Of a stretch of DNA of 64,000 nt, positions 9,178 through 19,604 are shown in pieces. The DNA is taken from positions 1,736,001 through 1,800,000 of the forward strand of contig NZ_CP136600.1 in assembly GCF_032911225.1 (NCBI RefSeq), given 5' to 3'. Made by a program: the position numbers and the translations under genes. Numbering within the stretch: position 1 is the stretch's first letter; each line of letters opens with the position of its first letter. This DNA comes from Thalassotalea fonticola. Lineage in GTDB: Bacteria; Pseudomonadota; Gammaproteobacteria; Enterobacterales; Alteromonadaceae. The notes under the pieces were generated by a model. The model was not told the DNA's origin and ran no database searches. It was given only the letters and a program-made list of their open reading frames with translations.

Positions 9178-10068
9178 TTATATGCTTAAATGTTTAAAGT
9201 TTTGAATTTTTTTTATTTCACCAACAATATAACTGTAAGTTTTTGAAGACTGTTTGTTTCCTCTATTTCTCAGAGGGATAAGTTTTTTTAATAAACCAAA
9301 CTTGTTCAATAGAAAACATATAGCCAACTTTAAATATAAATAGAAATATAGCTTGGGGATTGTGAGTTTAGATGCCGTTGCTTTATATCGCTCTAAATTA
9401 ATTTTTAATTTAGTTTTATAAGCGCGCATAACTTTTTTATATTCAATACTAGATTCTTCACGATAAAAATATAAAGCTTCTTTTATAAAGCCAACTTTCA
9501 AGTCACCTTTAAAACTAGCTTCCAACCATAACTGATAATCCTCAATCAGTTTTATTTTTTCATCATAACGGTTTCTTATACACCAATCGCGTCTAGCCAT
9601 GATTGTAGCATGTGCAATTCCAGTCGTTCCTAGTATGCCTTCATTTACAGTCAAGTTGGAACTCTTTTCAGCGCTTGGTAGCCTGTAAGCAATTATTTCT
9701 GAATCATATGTAATTGAACAAATCCCAGTTGAAACAAGGTCAATATCTATATTGTGATCTAAAAATTCAACCTGTTTAGCTAGCCTTTCTGTTGAGACTA
9801 AATCATCAGCATCCATTCTGGCAATATACTTGCCACTAGCCATATCTATAATTTGATTTAATCTTGCTGGCAGACCTAAGTTCAGGCCATCAGATACAAT
9901 TTTGATTCTTTTATCTTGAAACGAATGCGCAATTTTTAATGAATCATCTGTAGAACCGTCGTCAAGTAAAATCAATTCAAAATCAGTATAGGACTGAAGA
10001 AGTATAGACTGAATGCTTTCTTTAAAATATTTTCCGGGGTTGTAAAATGGAATTCCGATGGTAATCAT
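9178..10068 (-). CDS. Glycosyltransferase family 2
   Basis: A GT-A fold transferase of 296 residues. The N-terminus MITIGIPFYNPGKYF, the DDGSTDDS nucleotide-binding motif and the DxD-type ARMDADD are all present. The C-terminal half has hydrophobic stretches (YFYLYLKLAICFLL) that suggest membrane association. It probably adds one sugar to the lipid-linked repeat unit on the cytoplasmic face. It is 12 bases from the downstream GT4 gene and 7 bases from the upstream polymerase gene, within one operon. Confidence 0.85.
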   Translation of the reverse strand: MITIGIPFYNPGKYFKESIQSILLQSYTDFELILLDDGSTDDSLKIAHSFQDKRIKIVSDGLNLGLPARLNQIIDMASGKYIARMDADDLVSTERLAKQVEFLDHNIDIDLVSTGICSITYDSEIIAYRLPSAEKSSNLTVNEGILGTTGIAHATIMARRDWCIRNRYDEKIKLIEDYQLWLEASFKGDLKVGFIKEALYFYREESSIEYKKVMRAYKTKLKINLERYKATASKLTIPKLYFYLYLKLAICFLLNKFGLLKKLIPLRNRGNKQSSKTYSYIVGEIKKIQNFKHLSI

Positions 10069-10075
10069 AATGACT

Positions 10076-11128
10076 CTAAAATAAAATGGGATTAAAAATA
10101 TAAGGGGCTAAATTACTAAAGGTACTAGTGGTCACAAAATAGTATGCTGAAAAGAAGAAAACAAATAAAAAACTAAAAATTAATTTGTTAAGTTCTGTTC
10201 TGATATTTCTAAAAACAATTGGAACCAGAAACACTAAACTTACATTGAAATAAAGTGACAATCTTAAAAATCCAGATGCATTCGTTCCACTTAAAACTGC
10301 AACTAGGGATATTGCGGTACCAATTACATACATTGTTAAAAATTGATTATATATTTCTTTTTCATACCTAATAAATTTTTTAATGAAAATGAGAGATAAA
10401 CAAATTAGAAGGTTCAACCCTGTAATATAATAGCCACCAGAGTTGTGCTGTAAACTATAACCTGAGTACTTCTCATCAAATAATGTTGCGAAAACAATTA
10501 TTTGTTCAAACAGCAATAACAGTACGAATGAACTAAAAAATATTGTAATTATTTTTTTATAACTACAAAACTTTGAAGTAAAAAAATATAAAGGAATAGT
10601 TATTAATACTGACTTATGGAATAAAGAGGCACAAACTATAACAACTATATATTTGAATAAATTTCTATTAACTAGATAAGGTAAGGATACCATAAAGACA
10701 GATAAGGCTAAACCTTGTCTAGTTCCATTGAAAATAAAACTATAGAACCCCATTGTGATAAAAACGAATAAACCAACTTCGTAGCTTTTAATGTTTCTAA
10801 TTATGATGGTTAAACAACATGTGACAAAAACTAGTGCAACAAAAAATAAAAATACAAAGTATTCTTCACTAAACTGTTTTGCAACAAGCATTAGAAATTC
10901 AAAGCCAACCTCATTTTCCCCTAGTAAACTATCCGCAGGTTGTTTTGCGAATTTGGTTACATAGTTACGAGTATCAGTACCAACAGTAAAAAATCTCATT
11001 GAAATTAAAAAGACTAAACTAAGTCCAGATAATAAATAACAAAAAATTCTAATTTGTATATTTTTTTGGTTGTTAGCGATTAACAAAAAAACTGTAGATA
11101 AATACAAATTTATTGCATAAGGAAGCAT
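10076..11128 (-). CDS. EpsG-like polysaccharide polymerase (Wzy candidate)
   Basis: A 350-residue integral membrane protein with about ten hydrophobic segments. The periplasmic-loop motif GTDTRNY after the second segment and the NGTRQGLALS motif are typical of the EpsG family, which polymerises lipid-linked repeat units. No other Wzy-type protein is seen in the 4.5-33 kb locus, so this is its likely polymerase. A gap of 187 bases separates it from the upstream acyltransferase gene; codon use is strongly AT-rich like its neighbours. Confidence 0.8.
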   Translation of the reverse strand: MLPYAINLYLSTVFLLIANNQKNIQIRIFCYLLSGLSLVFLISMRFFTVGTDTRNYVTKFAKQPADSLLGENEVGFEFLMLVAKQFSEEYFVFLFFVALVFVTCCLTIIIRNIKSYEVGLFVFITMGFYSFIFNGTRQGLALSVFMVSLPYLVNRNLFKYIVVIVCASLFHKSVLITIPLYFFTSKFCSYKKIITIFFSSFVLLLLFEQIIVFATLFDEKYSGYSLQHNSGGYYITGLNLLICLSLIFIKKFIRYEKEIYNQFLTMYVIGTAISLVAVLSGTNASGFLRLSLYFNVSLVFLVPIVFRNIRTELNKLIFSFLFVFFFSAYYFVTTSTFSNLAPYIFNPILF

Positions 11129-11315
11129 CTTAACACCTTAGAAATAGATGCAACAAACAGGATACATTACTTTCCAGTAATTTAGAGGGATTGTTATCCA
11201 TATGGTACAACTTAACAAACATAAATTCACTTCTCATTTTTAAATTATATAATTTTGAAATCTACAAACTGTAAAGCGGTATTACATCAGTAAATTAATA
11301 ATCAATTAGGTAAAC

Positions 11316-13289
11316 TCAGTAACTTAAAATTTCTTCAAAAAGCGGGGAAAACATTGGAATAATAAATTTATTTCCCCATTCACTTAAATGATCACTGTCA
11401 GAATATAAGGGGCGACCAGATAGAGATGAATAGCAAGTTGAATTTTTGCATAAGAGTGGCAGAGGGTCTAATAAAGTTACGTTTCTGTCGACTTCTATTA
11501 AACTTAGCAAATCAAGAATAATTGCATTTCGCTGTTTATATTTTCCCTCAGAAAGACTTATCTCCCTAAAGTCACTAAACATTGCTCTACGAGCCATAAT
11601 TAAAGGTATATCTTGATAATATTCTGGTATAGGTTTCACTATAAAAACTTTTCTGTTTTTACTTAGTCTATTGATGGTATTTTTGTATCCATCTTTAAAT
11701 TCAATTAAAAGTTGTTCATCTACGACAGATTTGGGAGTAGAGAAGTAAACTAAAGGCCCTGGAGATGTTATTTTCAGAGAGTCGGTTTGATTATTTAATG
11801 CAAGTGAAGCCCTAGTTATGAAAACCACAGGAATATTTTCATAGTCACGTTCAATTTTTTTCAATTGATTTGAAGACCATTCACCACACTTTGAACTGGG
11901 AAATGATCTGAATTTAACATTCTCGATTACCGGGCAGCCAGCAAAACCTAGAAAGAGAATTTTCCCATCTATTTTATTTTGCACAAAACCTAGTTCCAAT
12001 GCAGAGATTAATGAGAGCCCATGGCTATCACCAAGCACTATCAACTTAACTTTTCCTTCAGAACCATATAAGCAACCACTTGATTCATAAGAATCTTGAA
12101 TTAAGCATTTAGAAAAACTTTTATTGGTATTAAATTTTTCCATATTTGCCAGAGTCACGGCTTCGTTAACTCTGAAATAAAAACCATCCGAAAACTTAAT
12201 GTACCCCCCTACAGTACCAATAGAAACTACAATTAAAAAATAGAAGGAGGGCTTAGTTATAATTGTATGTATTTTAGGTTTCATCTTTTTAGTTTTATAG
12301 TGAGTTTTAATCGGCTTTTCAATATACGCATAGGACATCCCACCTAGGGCTATTGAGGTTACTACGCCGAAGAAAACCCAATACCAATCGTCAGTTAGCT
12401 GGAATTGATTCAACCCAACAACTATAGGCCAGTGCCATAAATAAATTGAGTAAGATGCATTTCCTAACCATTCGGATATTTTATTATTTGTAAAAAATGA
12501 ACCATAATTGGAAGAAATGACTAATGCCGTACCTAAACAGGGAAGAATAGCTAAATAAGATGGCCACAAATCTGTAGAACTAAAATAGAATACGCTTAAA
12601 CAAATTAAAATTATTCCACAAAGATTTAGTAATCTTTGCTGGTTAGACTTCAAACTCAAAGGGAACAAAAAGACCATGGCACCTAACAGCATTTCCCAAG
12701 CACGACTTGGCAACAAAAAGAAAGCTGTTGAAGGGCTGGTACGTGTCAAAAAGATTGACGTGAATAACGAGAGTAAAAATGCAATAACGATTACTTTAAC
12801 TACACTACTTTTTGATAGTCTCCCCCACAAAATAGAAATCAATATCGGATAAATTATGTAAAATTGCCACTCAACTGACAATGACCATGTATGTAATAGC
12901 CATTTTTCATGGGATGATGCATCAAAATAACCAGCCTCACGCCAAAATAATATATTAGATATAAATGATATTGCACCAATTATATGCTTCCCTAATTTCT
13001 CATAATCTGAGGGTATTAAATAAAACCAACCTAAAGCTATTAATACAAGGCACAGAACCGCTAGCGCAGGAATAATTCTAGCTCCCCTATCGATATAAAA
13101 ATTCAATAAAGTAAAATTATTATTTGAAAGCTTCGAAAATATAATTTGAGTCATTAAGTAGCCTGAGATTACAAAAAAAATATCAACCCCAATAAACCCG
13201 CCATTAAAACCAATTACTTTGAAATGGAAAAGAACAACAACCATAACGGCAATGGCTCTTAATCCATTGATATCATTTCTAAATTTCAA
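11316..13289 (-). CDS. Acyltransferase 3 with C-terminal SGNH domain (OafA-like)
   Basis: The N-terminal half is an acyltransferase-3 membrane domain with about ten helices, starting FRNDINGLRAIAV and containing the conserved His of VLFHF. The C-terminal periplasmic half is an SGNH hydrolase-like domain with GDSH (420-423) and a late DSDHLSEWG that supplies the Asp/His. OafA-type fusions O-acetylate surface polysaccharides using acyl groups carried across the membrane. At 657 residues it is full length for this subfamily. It is one of two acyltransferase-3 proteins in the locus. Confidence 0.9.
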   Translation of the reverse strand: MKFRNDINGLRAIAVMVVVLFHFKVIGFNGGFIGVDIFFVISGYLMTQIIFSKLSNNNFTLLNFYIDRGARIIPALAVLCLVLIALGWFYLIPSDYEKLGKHIIGAISFISNILFWREAGYFDASSHEKWLLHTWSLSVEWQFYIIYPILISILWGRLSKSSVVKVIVIAFLLSLFTSIFLTRTSPSTAFFLLPSRAWEMLLGAMVFLFPLSLKSNQQRLLNLCGIILICLSVFYFSSTDLWPSYLAILPCLGTALVISSNYGSFFTNNKISEWLGNASYSIYLWHWPIVVGLNQFQLTDDWYWVFFGVVTSIALGGMSYAYIEKPIKTHYKTKKMKPKIHTIITKPSFYFLIVVSIGTVGGYIKFSDGFYFRVNEAVTLANMEKFNTNKSFSKCLIQDSYESSGCLYGSEGKVKLIVLGDSHGLSLISALELGFVQNKIDGKILFLGFAGCPVIENVKFRSFPSSKCGEWSSNQLKKIERDYENIPVVFITRASLALNNQTDSLKITSPGPLVYFSTPKSVVDEQLLIEFKDGYKNTINRLSKNRKVFIVKPIPEYYQDIPLIMARRAMFSDFREISLSEGKYKQRNAIILDLLSLIEVDRNVTLLDPLPLLCKNSTCYSSLSGRPLYSDSDHLSEWGNKFIIPMFSPLFEEILSY

Positions 13290-13504
13290 ATTACACCTTT
13301 AATTATTTTTAAACTCTTTTAGCACTTATGGGATAGCTTGATAGGATCATTTATGGTTTATTATAAATGGGACTATGGTAATCATAAAACAACTTAAAAG
13401 GCCATATATCGAGCTACTTCAGACTTCCTAAACCTTAGAGTCGTTAACACTTATTTTAATTTTTTTAATTGAATGTTAAAAAAATATTATATTAGATTAG
13501 TCCG

Positions 13505-14581
13505 TTAAGATGATAGTTGTTCATATATAGCACTGTAAGACTGTACCATTGCATCAGAAGAAAAATTTAAATTAAAATTTTCTAACATCTCCTGCTTATT
13601 AAAATTAAGAGTTTTATTATCTTTTATTATTTTTAAATAAGCTTCTTCAAATGATTCAAAAGACAAGTCAAAAATTTCAACTCCACTTTGAATTTTATCT
13701 TTTAATTCCTGGTGAGAACTTATATTTGATAATAAAACAGGCAAGCCTAGAGATATGAATTCTAGTACTGCCATAGGCATCCCCTCTGAATATGAAGGAT
13801 TGACCAATATAGATTCTTTACTAATTAAGTTAAGAGGATTATCGATAAACCCATGAAAAATAAAATCAGAAGAAGCTTGTTCTTTTAATTCATCAAACTC
13901 AGGTCCATCTCCAAAAATTTCCACAGTAACCCTTAGATCATATTTATTTTTTAACTCTTCAATTGCCTTCACCAAAAACATTACATTTTTTCGAGGAATA
14001 AGCCTTCCTAAAAAAACAAAGTTTATATTTTCAGCTTTAAATATTTTTTGTTCATTTTGCGCTAAAGAATCAACACCATTATAAATGGTATATGTTTCAA
14101 TATTATCTAAACATCCCCCAGCAGATTTAGAAACGGTTACAACTTTATTAAAATTTTTTAAAAAAATCTTATGCAGTTTATAATATATATATCCCTTAAT
14201 TAACGGGTATTCGGTTCTGTAATCTTCCAATAAATTACAATGAATTGTCGTCAATTTCCGGGATGAAATAAACGGAGATAATAGCCAAACCAAAGCATCT
14301 GGTAGTAAACAATGAGAATGAATTACATCCGGTTTTATGATTTTTATTTGCTGGTAAAGACTAAAAGCTCTATGTATTAATGACCCATCAAGCCTTACAA
14401 ATTTAACACCTTTATCTTGAAGTATTTGTTTGTATTCGGCTGAATCAGAAAAAAAATATATAACCGTAATCTTAAATAATTTGGGGTTAATATTTTTAAT
14501 TAATGAAAGAACAACATTTATCGGTCCTGAATTTTTTAAACTAGGGCAGATCAATAACAATTTCAATTTAATTTCCTTCAT
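13505..14581 (-). CDS. Glycosyltransferase family 4
   Basis: A 358-residue GT-B transferase. The N-terminus MKEIKLKLLLICPSLKNSGPINVVLSLI resembles GT4 proteins whose donor-acceptor cleft begins with a G-rich loop. The C-terminal half has FLGRLIPRKNVMFLVKAIEEL and the E-x7-E motif EGMPMAVLEFISLGLPV. It probably acts in repeat-unit assembly. Gaps on both sides (215 and 357 bases) are larger than elsewhere in the operon; the DNA here is very AT-rich, as often seen in the serotype-specific middle of polysaccharide loci. Confidence 0.85.
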   Translation of the reverse strand: MKEIKLKLLLICPSLKNSGPINVVLSLIKNINPKLFKITVIYFFSDSAEYKQILQDKGVKFVRLDGSLIHRAFSLYQQIKIIKPDVIHSHCLLPDALVWLLSPFISSRKLTTIHCNLLEDYRTEYPLIKGYIYYKLHKIFLKNFNKVVTVSKSAGGCLDNIETYTIYNGVDSLAQNEQKIFKAENINFVFLGRLIPRKNVMFLVKAIEELKNKYDLRVTVEIFGDGPEFDELKEQASSDFIFHGFIDNPLNLISKESILVNPSYSEGMPMAVLEFISLGLPVLLSNISSHQELKDKIQSGVEIFDLSFESFEEAYLKIIKDNKTLNFNKQEMLENFNLNFSSDAMVQSYSAIYEQLSS

Positions 14582-14938
14582 CTATTTTTATAGAAAACAG
14601 TTTTACCTTAACCGCATATAGTTTACATCAAGCGCTTCTATTTCAGCTGATAACTAGCTAAAACACGTCATACTTGTTTAAATTTTAGTTTATCCGAAAC
14701 ATCAATTTTTGAGTTTATTTTATAACCTTTTTCTAATTTACATGAGACTTTTAAGGATTCGAGGTTATGAAGTTATGTGGCTTAATGAAATAACTTTGAT
14801 AATAAACTATTGGGCTTTGTTCGGATATTAAAAATATTTATAGCCTACATATAAAGGTTAAGTCATTCTAGTAAGTTAATTCATTATTCTTGATATAATA
14901 TTAGATAGATTAACTTTGCTACAAAGCCTTTTTCAGTA
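14582..14938. other. Intergenic stretch in the capsule locus, nothing recognised
   Basis: About 357 AT-rich bases lie between two glycosyltransferase genes. I see no gene, palindromic repeat or convincing terminator here. Confidence 0.5.
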
Positions 14939-15874
14939 TTAATTTACAGCGCACATTAATCTTCGTTTATGCGCCAACATATTTCGAAGTAACCTTACAG
15001 ACAATGCTGTAAACTTGGGGGTCACACTACCAATTACACAGAGCCACTTAAGTTTTAAAGCAATATCTATTTTTCTTATTAAAACAAACTCTTTATATAT
15101 CGTCTTTAACTCTATTTCATCTTTTCTAGTTATGGAGTTTAACATTAGTGTTTTAAATATTTTACTATAATGTGTGTTAGTTAACATAGCCTCCCACTTA
15201 TCAATAAAGTAAAGTGTAGCTCTTAAATTGTTACTAGCACTCATCCTATGATTGCCAAAGCAATTCAAATGAACAGTAGGTAGTGATGAGCATTTAAAAA
15301 CAACACTGGCTCCTGCTAATGAGAAAAAGAAATCCCAATCCTGATGCTTGAAAGCTTTGTCATCAAACTTTACTTTATCAATAACATTTCTTCTCAAAGC
15401 CAGCGTGCTTGTTCTAAAGTCATTGTTGTACTTAAGGATAAAATCTGAAGGGGAACAATTTAATTGTCTATAGTCTTGTACAATAAACTCTTCTGTATTT
15501 TCTTGGTTAGTAAAAACGTTAATAAATGAACCATATACACACTCAATTTCAATATTTTCTTTAAAGTAATTAAGGTATACCTCGGTGTGATTTGGTAACC
15601 ACTCATCATCAGAATCGATAAAAAAGACCACCTCATCAAGGCTATATTCCCAACCAATATTCCTTGAATGTGCCGCATTTGATTTCAAAGATTTCTCAAT
15701 TAAAGTACAGATTTCAATTTTAGAAACTATTGCTTTAATTTGCTTTAAATCAGAGGACCTATCATCAACTAAAATTATAGCATTAGGAGGAACATTTTGA
15801 CTTAAGACTGAATTCAAAGTCCTCTGTAAGGTCGTTGAGGAATTATATATTGGTATAACTACTGAGTAATTCAT
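14939..15874 (-). CDS. Glycosyltransferase family 2
   Basis: A 311-residue GT-A protein with the family N-terminus MNYSVVIPIYNSSTTLQRTL, the VDDRSSD nucleotide-binding motif, FIDSDDEW (DxD) and HQDWDFFF near the catalytic base region. The C-terminus is basic and may associate with the membrane. It is 94 bases downstream of the sulfotransferase. The sugar it transfers cannot be inferred. Confidence 0.85.
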   Translation of the reverse strand: MNYSVVIPIYNSSTTLQRTLNSVLSQNVPPNAIILVDDRSSDLKQIKAIVSKIEICTLIEKSLKSNAAHSRNIGWEYSLDEVVFFIDSDDEWLPNHTEVYLNYFKENIEIECVYGSFINVFTNQENTEEFIVQDYRQLNCSPSDFILKYNNDFRTSTLALRRNVIDKVKFDDKAFKHQDWDFFFSLAGASVVFKCSSLPTVHLNCFGNHRMSASNNLRATLYFIDKWEAMLTNTHYSKIFKTLMLNSITRKDEIELKTIYKEFVLIRKIDIALKLKWLCVIGSVTPKFTALSVRLLRNMLAHKRRLMCAVN

Positions 15875-15968
15875 TTTGTACTTCTTATAGATTTTTGTAG
15901 TTGTTAAAAAGTCACTTTTAAAGGGTTAGCGATATTTGGCGTTAATAGTACGGCATAAACGAAAACTA

Positions 15969-16634
15969 TCAAAAAGAATATTCGAACAATTCTAGTTCTT
16001 TTTTATAAACACGTTCAATTATGTCTTTGGTTTTCTGATTATAAAATTTTCTATAATTTTCAGAGCCGCCTTTAATCGAATGAGGTAATTTGACACCTTT
16101 CATTCCAAGCTTTTCAGCAACAATTAAAAAATCTTTTTCCAATGATTCAAACCTTCCAATAAAGTCCATTTCTATTTCTCCAGAAAAGTTTTTTATATAT
16201 GATAACTGTGTTCTTAAAGGCCCCTTACCTGCAAACTTATTTAAAAATTCGAAAAACGTAATACTGTCATCAATACCATACCGCTTTTGGTGATTAGCAT
16301 CTCTTATTACATTCTGATACCATGAAAAAGCTCTTGAGTATGGGTTTCTTATAAAAGTAAATTTAAAATACTCAGCATATTGTTCAGCATTTAGACATAA
16401 TTTATTTGAATCATTATTATTTCTGAATTTATGATTAAGCTTTCGCATTAGCTCTTGAAAGTTATCGATATTAGAAAGTGAGCTGTATTTTAACCATGGC
16501 TGCTCTATTAACCTAAGACTGCGGTGATCTTGAGCATTATAAGTGCCAACATTATGACCAAGGGCTTCTTCTATGCTAGTTCCAGCGCACTTTGGAATGT
16601 GTATAAAGATAACTTTGTTATCATGCGAAATCAT
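15969..16634 (-). CDS. Sulfotransferase family 2 protein
   Basis: The protein has both PAPS-binding signatures: the 5'-phosphosulfate loop in FIHIPKCAGTS (10-20, with Lys15 and Thr19) and the 3'-phosphate motif in FIRNPYSRAFSWY (94-106, with Arg96 and Ser100). Family members transfer sulfate from PAPS to carbohydrate hydroxyls. Its place among glycosyltransferases suggests sulfation of the polysaccharide or its precursor. It has no signal peptide, so it acts in the cytoplasm, before export. Length (221 residues) is typical. The PAPS-forming cysC at 62.9-63.5 kb could supply the donor. Confidence 0.88.
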   Translation of the reverse strand: MISHDNKVIFIHIPKCAGTSIEEALGHNVGTYNAQDHRSLRLIEQPWLKYSSLSNIDNFQELMRKLNHKFRNNNDSNKLCLNAEQYAEYFKFTFIRNPYSRAFSWYQNVIRDANHQKRYGIDDSITFFEFLNKFAGKGPLRTQLSYIKNFSGEIEMDFIGRFESLEKDFLIVAEKLGMKGVKLPHSIKGGSENYRKFYNQKTKDIIERVYKKELELFEYSF

Positions 16635-16830
16635 AAAATCATTTACCTAATTGTTTTTGAAGAAAAGAATGAATATAAAGTAATGAGTAGAACAGTTATT
16701 TTTCAGGTATTTAAATGACTGTACAATTGGACTATATAATATTTATTTAATTGCACTAAATCTTTTAAAGTGATGTTCATACAGTCGTTCTACTATTCTA
16801 ATTACCTTATCCAACAAGAGAATATAACAT

Positions 16831-18204
16831 TTATTTAAATAGAGTCATTGTATTTGGCGGTATAACTTTGTTTACAGACTTACTAGACCATACGCATTTA
16901 TAAGGCACTTTATCTAAGTCTATTTCTATATTATCGAAGTTAATTAACAAAAAAGTATCATCTGGGAATGGGATTATATCTAAGTTGCCAATGTATTTAA
17001 TTTCTTTTTTTATACGTTGTATTTTACGCAAGTAATTTACTCCTGAAATTACTGGATCAAAACCTAGTAATCCAGGTGATGGTGCAACTTCCCCTCTGTA
17101 ATGAAAGAAAGTCGTTATATACTTTTCTTTAATTAGCCCTAACCTAGCCGTAAGAATAATGGTTTCCAATAATTGGGATAGCATTGCATCTGAAACACTG
17201 CTTCGTTTCAATATCTGGAAAAAATCATCGGATAACGCATAATCAAGGCCTTTGAGCAATATAGATTTCAACAAGTCTAAATTTTTCAAATTATTTGAAT
17301 ATGTTTTGTCGAGAAGAACCCAATTTAGAAAACGTGAAATATCCCAAATATTTACAAGGTGATATTCAAAATTAGGTACCTTTAGGCAAAGGTCTCTTTC
17401 AGTATAGCCATCATCAAAGAAATAAAAGTTCCATTTTTTCTTTAAAAATAATCTCAATCGAAAATAGTAAAGCTCTTTTATCACTCTTCCCAAAAGCCTC
17501 TGAGTCAATTTTTTTTTACCAATCAATGAGAACATTAATTTTCTACAAACATGCTCTAAAGCCTGAATTGGTTTAGGTATATTTTTGCTTCCTTCAATAA
17601 AAAAATCTAAAGCTATTAAGCCTTCATTTACTTTATTATTTATAATATTAGATTTTTTTTCACGATTATAGATTAAACAAGTTATTAAAGTGTCAATATG
17701 TGTATTTAAAATCAACATATTCCCTTCACTTGATCCTAGTTTACGATTGAGTATATGAGGACTTGGATAGTCCATATCGCTGGCTTCTACAGAATCATGT
17801 AAAAACCAAGTGCCACGACTTAACTTCTCATTATAGGACAAATGTTTTAATAAAAGATTTTCTTTCATTTCATATGAGAAGTGTTGACCTGAACAAGTAC
17901 TATCGATCAGCAATAATCTTATAGCCGAAGAAGTGAAACGTAAATGTATTTCATTACAATTCCAAGGGTTATGACACCAAAACTGTTTTGTTCTGCTAGC
18001 TTTTAAATTTGCAAAAACAGCTTTTATTACTCTTTCTTGTATTTCTGGGCGTGATTCAAATTCCGCAATGCAATATAAACTAAGAGCATCCATTTCCATC
18101 AATGTACCATTTCTAGGGTCAATGATATTTTCTTTATCAAAAAAGTCTTCAATTTCATCTATAGACTTGATAGCTTGCCCGCTACCTAAACTAGAATAGG
18201 ACAT
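16831..18204 (-). CDS. Uncharacterised protein in capsule locus
   Basis: I do not recognise this 457-residue protein. It is soluble-looking, without a signal peptide or clear membrane span, and rich in aromatic and charged residues (FWCHNPWNCNEIHLRF, GTWFLHDSVEASDMDYPSPHIL). The even spread of predicted helices could fit an alpha/alpha toroid, but this is a guess. I chose the ATG at 18204 because it overlaps the flippase stop by one base (TAATG) and has an AAGGGGA ribosome-binding site. A longer form starting at 18243 would overlap the flippase gene by 40 bases. The tight coupling to wzx indicates a role in making or exporting this polymer. Confidence 0.75.
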   Translation of the reverse strand: MSYSSLGSGQAIKSIDEIEDFFDKENIIDPRNGTLMEMDALSLYCIAEFESRPEIQERVIKAVFANLKASRTKQFWCHNPWNCNEIHLRFTSSAIRLLLIDSTCSGQHFSYEMKENLLLKHLSYNEKLSRGTWFLHDSVEASDMDYPSPHILNRKLGSSEGNMLILNTHIDTLITCLIYNREKKSNIINNKVNEGLIALDFFIEGSKNIPKPIQALEHVCRKLMFSLIGKKKLTQRLLGRVIKELYYFRLRLFLKKKWNFYFFDDGYTERDLCLKVPNFEYHLVNIWDISRFLNWVLLDKTYSNNLKNLDLLKSILLKGLDYALSDDFFQILKRSSVSDAMLSQLLETIILTARLGLIKEKYITTFFHYRGEVAPSPGLLGFDPVISGVNYLRKIQRIKKEIKYIGNLDIIPFPDDTFLLINFDNIEIDLDKVPYKCVWSSKSVNKVIPPNTMTLFK

Positions 18205-19604
18205 TAAACTTCCCCTTCTAAAAATATGTGTCTTTTCATCCAAAGCCCAATCGTAAATACAGCAGCTAATAATAAACTAAAAAATAGAACATGAATTGGA
18301 TAATATAAATTTACATGAATAACGTGATAGATTAAAACTGATAATGACAATACACAAAAAAACCAATTAATCTTTGAAGTAACCTTGTGATCCTCACAAC
18401 TGAATAACGTACGTTCTATTAATAGGCTTATAAAAAAGTAGCAGAAATGCAATATTACAAATGCTCCTATCAGAACTTCCAAATCACCATTAGACACCAA
18501 AAATATTGTTATTGATAATAGTAACAAGGAGAAGGTATTCCAATATATTCCAAACTCTGGTTTATTTTTCACAAGCCACAAAGTGGAAACAGTTGCACTA
18601 CTATATCTTATAGCTAACCATAAACAAAAAAGTGGAACTAAATTTACTACCGAATGAAAATTATCACCAAGCAAAAGATCAATTATAAATACGGAATTCA
18701 ACGCTACAATTAAATATGAAAAAGTTATAAGTATTAACGACAACTTAAAAAAACGACGATAAACGTCTATTAAATGTTTTTCATCATCTTGATGACTTGA
18801 CATTTTAGGATAAAAATAGGAGTTTAATGCTGGATAGATAACATCTGCTACACGGAACAGCAAGCCTTTTAAAACGGAATATCCCCCAGCAGCGTCAGCA
18901 CCTAACACTTTAGTAATAAAAATTATATCCAAATTTTTCGAAAAATAATTTAATAACAACTCAAATAATTGAATTACAGAAAACCTTATCAAAGGTTGTA
19001 CGTCTGAAATCCTGAAGCCATTGTTAACTTTAAAGTCATTCCACGTAAAATAACGCAATAATACAAATAATGAGATAGCCCAAGCAATGTTCCCATATAT
19101 CATCGCATATACTCCACCATTATTCACAGCGACAAAAATAGCTATTATTACACCGAATATACGAGAAATAATCTCGGCTTTTGCAATCAAATTTAACTTA
19201 AGGTTTCTCTGTAAAACGGCTTTACAAATACGTGCAGAAGATAGTATTGGAATTGCTAAAGCTGATAATAAAATTAAACTCCAGAGCCCTTCAAGTTCAA
19301 AATATATCTCTATGGGGTAAGATAGGCAGCAAATAAAAATAAAAATAATGATTGAAATAAATAAATTAAACCAAAATACACTACAGGCCTGATTCGATGT
19401 AAATGTCTTTTGCTTAATTATCGCATTACCAATGCCAGATTGAGCGAATAGAGCTCCGAGTCCAATAACTAAGGTACAAATTGCATAGTAACCAAACTCA
19501 GATGGACTCAACATTCTAGCAAGTATACTTATCTGTAATACTTGTAATATAGCGTTTGAAATTGAACCTATAAGGCTCCAAGAGAGTTGCTTTCTTTCTG
19601 ACAT
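18204..19604 (-). CDS. Lipopolysaccharide/polysaccharide flippase (Wzx-like)
   Basis: A 466-residue integral membrane protein with 12-14 hydrophobic segments. The start KQLSWSLIGSISNAILQVLQISILARMLSP is typical of the polysaccharide-synthase/MVF-type exporters that flip undecaprenyl-linked repeat units to the periplasm (the residues are split here by family-typical LxP and G positions). It is the only flippase candidate in the 4.5-33 kb locus. Its stop codon overlaps the start of the next gene by one base, so translation is coupled. Confidence 0.87.
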   Translation of the reverse strand: MSERKQLSWSLIGSISNAILQVLQISILARMLSPSEFGYYAICTLVIGLGALFAQSGIGNAIIKQKTFTSNQACSVFWFNLFISIIIFIFICCLSYPIEIYFELEGLWSLILLSALAIPILSSARICKAVLQRNLKLNLIAKAEIISRIFGVIIAIFVAVNNGGVYAMIYGNIAWAISLFVLLRYFTWNDFKVNNGFRISDVQPLIRFSVIQLFELLLNYFSKNLDIIFITKVLGADAAGGYSVLKGLLFRVADVIYPALNSYFYPKMSSHQDDEKHLIDVYRRFFKLSLILITFSYLIVALNSVFIIDLLLGDNFHSVVNLVPLFCLWLAIRYSSATVSTLWLVKNKPEFGIYWNTFSLLLLSITIFLVSNGDLEVLIGAFVILHFCYFFISLLIERTLFSCEDHKVTSKINWFFCVLSLSVLIYHVIHVNLYYPIHVLFFSLLLAAVFTIGLWMKRHIFLEGEV

